Positions 61,848-64,000 of a stretch of DNA of 64,000 nucleotides are shown piece by piece. The translations under genes and the position numbers were made by a program. How positions within the stretch are numbered: position 1 is the first letter of the stretch; every line of letters starts with the position of its first letter. The notes below the pieces were generated by a model. The model saw nothing but the letters and a program-made list of their open reading frames with translations, was not told the DNA's origin and searched no databases. The stretch is from Umbilicaria muhlenbergii (lineage: Eukaryota > Ascomycota > Lecanoromycetes > Umbilicariales > Umbilicariaceae): assembly GCA_000611775.1 (NCBI GenBank), contig KK106987.1, positions 1,240,001 through 1,304,000 of the forward strand. The letters are read 5' to 3'.

Positions 61848-63616
61848 CTACAGTTATGATGTGTACAACAAGAAATTAAGTTTGAGGACAATAAAAGAGA
61901 GCTTCAGGAGCTCAATCAACACCTGTAAGAAAATTCTTCAATTACAATAAACTCAGGAAACAACACAGGTTCATCACATGAACTACAATGTTGAGTTATG
62001 ACAGACATCACACCTCCCCCTTTTCAACACCTTATAAAGTCATGAGAGCCTCATCTCTATGCAGGAGGTGTTAAAGTCATGAGATGAAAACTTTAAAAAT
62101 ACCTGAATGAAATTAATCAGAATCAGGAGCTGATGTCAGAGCAATTCTTTATTGAATGAGATTTCATCATCTGAGCAGGCATCTACCTTGAGAAAACAGT
62201 CATGAGTGACTGATGAAAGCAAAAGGAGCAGCATGATCACATTTAAGTCATTTATGACAACTTTTTAAAGGTTCTAAAGAAGAACTTATCCTCTGATGAA
62301 GACACAAATGAACAAAATATCATCACCTTCAATGCAGTTGAACTCTGCAGTCATGATATAATCACCTCCTGATACAATAAATTATCAGAACTCTATCACT
62401 TCCTTTCAACTTCACACAAGGAAATCAGTGAGATGCTCATTTAAGATCACTGATGATCAAGACTTCCTCATCACATCTTGACTGAATTATGATGTTGAGA
62501 TTCAATGCAGGTTGCAAGACAGTCAGTGCAGGAAATTTCAGTGCATCTTGATGTCATCATCAATCATGAACTGTTCTGAAGCTGTTCAGACACTAAAAAG
62601 GACTGTTAAAACAAGATTGATGACATAAACAAAAGTACAACACTGACATCATACTATGACAGAAAAGAATCTTTCACTGAACAATAAACCTCTCACCCTC
62701 AACAATTCAATCATGAAAGAGAGAACAATTCATGAGGTTTTTATCAAGAAAGTAATCATGATCAAAGCTGAAATTTAAATCACATATCAGTTGCAGAGAA
62801 AGTGATCATGACAATAATGCAGACATTCACAGGACCCTCATGCTGACAAGAAGACTTTATTCTCAAGAATGAAGTGAATGCACAAAAAGCAGCAGGCCTC
62901 TGTATCAAGTGTGAAGTCATTAATCATTGAATAAACAATTGTATGACTGAATGATCTACAGCCGTCTTCACTGCAGTCAATGCAAATAAATGACTCATGA
63001 ATCACCTTCAGTTTGCCTCACTACTGATTATTGATGATATCTCACGTCTGATATCAGGGCAACTAGAGGTGAAACTGCACATAATGACAATGAGTGATAT
63101 GATGAGCAAATCTCCACAATATTCATATATTATCAACAATGACAGTCAGAGCAATACAATCACATGAGATGTTGTCAATAAGCTGTCTCTACTGACTGAA
63201 TCCTATGAGGCTCAAGGCAATGCATGAGGTAATGTGATTGAGTTATCAGAGTCTGTCATACTGATGATTACAGCATATGACACTGACAGTCAACTTTACC
63301 ATTATAGCAATCATTTCTTTATCACATAAGACAACACATCAGCTCCTTTTGTCCTCAGGTTATCATTTCTAGTTCATGTAAACTCAAATCACTACTATAA
63401 TACAGGTAAATTTCTATGAAGAAAGTTAAAACATACTACTGCACATCATATATTCACTGTCAGTGAAAAGAAGGTGTTGAAGAATGTTTTACATATGAAC
63501 AACCTCATCATTACTGACTGCTTTATAGAGCAGAAGAACCTAGTGGCTGATATGAAAAAATATACCCTACAGATGAACTCATTGTGATATGACAAAAAGT
63601 AAAAAAATGTTTATGA

Positions 63617-64000
63617 CAGTCTACCTCCTGAATATCATGACTTCACAGACATATTTTAAGCAGCTGAGAAGCAGTCTCTACTTGAGAGAGGTTCACATGA
63701 TCATGTCATTAACTTGAAATCAGAGCAGCAACCTTCATTCAGAAAGTTATACTCAATGTCTTCAGCTGAGCTCAATGTACTGAAGGTATATTTAAATGAT
63801 GTTATGAAGGCAGGCATAATTTATAAATTAATATCATTTGCAGCTTCACCTGTTATGTTTGTACTGAAATCAGACAGCAGCTTACAACTAGTCATTGATT
63901 ATAAACGCTTGAATGATATTATCATTAAAAATCACTACTCATTATCACTTATATCAGACATGTTGAATCATCTTCAAGGAGTTAAGAAGTTCACTAAGCT
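63617..64000 (+). pseudogene. Ty3/gypsy reverse transcriptase remnant, cut by window edge
   Basis: The frame reads LPPEYHDF near its start, meets one stop (TAA at 63656-63658), then stays open for 114 codons to the edge. Recognisable Ty3/gypsy positions include the YDH-like block, the PVMFVLK and VIDYKRLND blocks and the IIKNHYSLSLI block ahead of KKFTKL. Many Arg and Pro codons have changed to His and Ser, as expected after G-to-A and C-to-T mutation. The catalytic YxDD lies beyond the window. Confidence 0.85.

Larger units (their letters stand above)
60430..64000 (+). mobile_element. Degenerate Ty3/gypsy-type LTR retrotransposon island (continues past right edge)
   Basis: The sequence is AT-richer than the rest, full of TCA/TGA triplets and almost free of CpG. 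A reverse transcriptase of the Ty3/gypsy type is recognisable at the right edge. Upstream, a broken gag-like frame begins near 61626 and soon meets stops. Possible LTR-derived sequence beginning TGTCAGGGCCACC occurs at 60565, 61239 and 61263; exact LTR ends and a primer-binding site were not resolved. The element is certainly non-autonomous as seen, because the frames are broken. Confidence 0.78.

Overview
The window is a 64-kb piece of a filamentous ascomycete genome (Pezizomycotina; Dothideomycetes is my guess from the gene families, not proven). The basis is short GT-AG introns (46-206 nt, mostly about 50-60), Zn2Cys6 regulators, a non-reducing polyketide synthase, an MTC1 homologue, an FSH-type hydrolase and long low-complexity UTRs. 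One 193-nt assembly gap lies at 60599-60791. I rebuilt gene models by hand from splice signals and reading phase; every multi-exon model given here closes in frame.

Region 1 (1 to about 22.9 kb) is a probable pigment or naphthopyrone-type biosynthetic cluster. It holds a non-reducing PKS (SAT-KS-AT-PT-ACP-ACP-TE, 2174 aa), a convergent FSH/LovG-like serine hydrolase (264 aa), an AflR-like Zn2Cys6 regulator (431 aa) and a secreted laccase of the Abr2-like group (595 aa). Matches to the AflR consensus TCGSWNNSCGR lie upstream of the PKS (two), the laccase (a tandem pair 20 bp apart) and the hydrolase (one), which suggests one regulon. No reductase, O-methyltransferase or scytalone dehydratase is present. 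The genes are separated by unusually long gene-free stretches (2-4 kb). A cysteine-rich gene fragment runs off the left edge.

Region 2 (24.9-45.5 kb) is general chromosomal content: an HExxH metallopeptidase-like protein, a disordered 904-aa protein, a Leu3/War1-type Zn2Cys6 regulator, an AT-hook protein with a C2HC finger, MTC1, a small three-exon DUF2462/UPF0390 gene, a short lineage-type protein and a conserved coiled-coil protein with three Cys-Pro motifs.

Region 3 (47.3-55.6 kb) is a complete maltose-utilisation cluster: a MalR/AmyR-type regulator, a GH13 maltase and a maltose permease. The maltase and permease are divergent across a 1.35-kb promoter. The regulator has a 10-codon upstream ORF whose stop overlaps the main start (ATGA).

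Region 4 (56.9-60.3 kb) has a CorA-like Mg2+ channel and a divergent AsaB/CmcJ-like protein. From about 60.4 kb to the right edge the sequence is a degenerate Ty3/gypsy retrotransposon almost devoid of CpG, with an 8-bp tandem repeat array next to the assembly gap and a recognisable reverse transcriptase at the edge.
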